Positions 62,982 through 64,000 of a stretch of 64,000 nucleotides of DNA are shown piece after piece; within the stretch, counting starts at the first letter, position 1; every line of letters begins with the position of its first letter. Origin of the DNA: Nostoc sphaeroides (lineage in GTDB: Bacteria > Cyanobacteriota > Cyanobacteriia > Cyanobacteriales > Nostocaceae); the NCBI RefSeq assembly GCF_003443655.1, contig NZ_CP031941.1, positions 1,173,501 to 1,237,500 of the forward strand, given 5' to 3'. The notes beneath the pieces are model-generated. The model saw nothing but the letters and a program-made list of their open reading frames with translations. It searched no databases and was not told the origin of the DNA. A program made the translations under genes and the position numbers.

Positions 62982-64000
62982 GTGATTGAGCTTGTGAAAA
63001 ATCTTTTCGGATTAGTAATATTAGGCTGTATTGTCACCTCCTCCGTAGCATTGGCAGACCCATCTCTTAAAGTCGTTTTTCCCCAAACAAGCTACCAGAC
63101 GAGTTCCCAAAAAATCTTCTTTCTGGGGACTGCACCACCAGATGGTCAGGTTTTGATCAATAGTAAGCCAATTACCCGCAGCAAAGCTGGTCATTTTTCC
63201 CCTAGTTTCCCCTTGCAGTTGGGGGAGAATCTTTTTACTGTGCGTCACGACAATCAAGAACTCCAGATTAAAGTGACAAGGCTTACCACTGAGCCTGAGC
63301 TACCACAGGGGTTAGCCTTTGCTAAAGATTCCCTGACTCCCGCAGTTGACATTGCCAGACTACCGGGAGAGCTAATTTGTTTTAGTGCGATCGCACCCCC
63401 TAACGCTAGCGTATCTGTCAAGTTGGCTAATCAAACTACTGCCCTTTCACCCCAACCTCAACAGGCACAACTACCAAGTAATTTGGCAGCTTTGACAGGG
63501 CAAAATCAGCCTTATGCCCAGTCTAGCGTAGGCAATTATAAGGGTTGCACCACAGTGGCAACAGCAGCCGATCTGGGACAACCTCAGTTTCAACTGACAC
63601 TCAATGGCAAGACGATAACTCAACCAGGGACTGGTAAAATTCAAATCCTTTCAAGAGCAGAGTTGCCAGTTTCTGAGGTTACAGTAGAGTCAGGCGCTGC
63701 TCGCACTGGCCCAAGCACCGATTATTCTCGACTTACACCACTGCCCAAAGGCACACGCGCAACAGTAACAGGTAGGGAAGGTGAATGGTTGCGCCTAGAC
63801 TATGGCGCTTGGATTAATAGTAAAGAAACCCGCATTCTCCCTGGTGCAATTGAGCCACAGACAATAATTCGCAGTGTCGGATACCGTCAACTCCCTGGTG
63901 TGACAGAGATCGTTTTCCCCTTACAAGTTCCGGTACCTGTGAGCGTGCAACAAAATGAGGGCACTTTCGCTCTCACTCTCTACAATACCACTGCCCAAAC
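62982..64000 (+). CDS. Exported amidase-like protein with SH3-like region, 3' end outside window
   Basis: The frame is open from 62976 to the window edge. GTG at 62982 or 62994 begins VKNLFGLVILGCIVTSSVALA, a signal peptide with cleavage likely after ALA. The mature part has DPSLKVVFPQTSYQTSS and IFFLGTAPPDGQVLINSK, an Ig-like repeat, and later ESGAARTGPSTDYSRLTPL, an SH3b domain. This layout is that of cyanobacterial N-acetylmuramoyl-L-alanine amidases whose catalytic domain comes after residue 400, beyond the window. It may therefore act in septal murein cleavage, but the catalytic part cannot be seen. Confidence 0.75.
   Translation, partial: MIELVKNLFGLVILGCIVTSSVALADPSLKVVFPQTSYQTSSQKIFFLGTAPPDGQVLINSKPITRSKAGHFSPSFPLQLGENLFTVRHDNQELQIKVTRLTTEPELPQGLAFAKDSLTPAVDIARLPGELICFSAIAPPNASVSVKLANQTTALSPQPQQAQLPSNLAALTGQNQPYAQSSVGNYKGCTTVATAADLGQPQFQLTLNGKTITQPGTGKIQILSRAELPVSEVTVESGAARTGPSTDYSRLTPLPKGTRATVTGREGEWLRLDYGAWINSKETRILPGAIEPQTIIRSVGYRQLPGVTEIVFPLQVPVPVSVQQNEGTFALTLYNTTAQ

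Overview
The window is chromosomal DNA of a filamentous, Nostoc-like (Nostocales) cyanobacterium. The evidence is the very frequent octamer GCGATCGC (HIP1), arrays of heptanucleotide short tandem repeats (STRRs such as CCCAATG, ACTCCCC, ATTACGA, ATGACCA), and many Nostoc-type gene families: the clpR-clpP pair, NADPH thioredoxin reductase C, Uma2 nucleases, hemagglutinin-type secreted proteins and a pilin next to an O-GlcNAc-transferase-like protein. I saw no rRNA or tRNA gene, no CRISPR array and no prophage.

Layout. 0-3.5 kb: 3' part of a PaaK-like ligase, then a RAYT transposase beside and partly made of tandem copies of a GACGCGAT-containing repeat. 3.5-22.9 kb: mostly housekeeping or conserved genes (Uma2, type 2 IPP isomerase, SppA, bacterial dynamin, LD-carboxypeptidase, FAD dehydrogenase, DUF3754 protein, THUMP RNA methyltransferase, integrin-like VWA/RTX protein, GalU, HemW, PIN/TRAM membrane protein). 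22.9-27.6 kb: a decayed Rpn nuclease, a VapBC-like module lodged between two copies of a VWA gene 3' end, and two intact tandem VWA genes. 27.8-31.5 kb: clpR-clpP, a J-domain protein and an aminotransferase. 31.6-32.7 kb: an ABC substrate-binding pseudogene broken by a frameshift and a 184-bp MITE. 33-36.9 kb: a PP2C phosphatase and an FHA/kinase pair. 37.7-48.4 kb: a glycan/pilus region holding a TPR protein, a 1431-residue multidomain methyltransferase/glycosyltransferase, a GT41-like pseudogene broken by two MITEs, a second RAYT flanked by REP-like repeats, an intact GT41-like OGT and a pilin. 48.6-54.9 kb: Uma2, PD-(D/E)XK protein, NTRC, PIN toxin-antitoxin pair, peptide-type ABC permease and ROK kinase. 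55-60.6 kb: a filamentous-hemagglutinin gene with remnants of further copies on both sides, and a VapBC module whose toxin gene is split by an IS605-type tnpB element. 60.7-64 kb: a two-repeat hypothetical protein, pyrG, and the 5' part of an amidase-like exported protein that runs off the window.

The dominant theme is invasion of genes by small repeats. Several repeat families (a 29-bp GCGATG element, GACGCGAT palindromes, REP-like AGTCCT hairpins, STRRs) lie inside reading frames in phase, and in places supply a signal-peptide segment, a start codon or a stop codon. Four TIR-bearing MITEs are defined well enough to place their ends, and three of these sit in pseudogenes whose ancestral frame reappears when the element is removed in thought. 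Both RAYT genes carry in-frame copies of the same repeat family that surrounds them. The most striking protein-level oddity is a TnpB that reads through the right end of its element into the rest of a PIN toxin; the same junction predicts the guide of its omega RNA.
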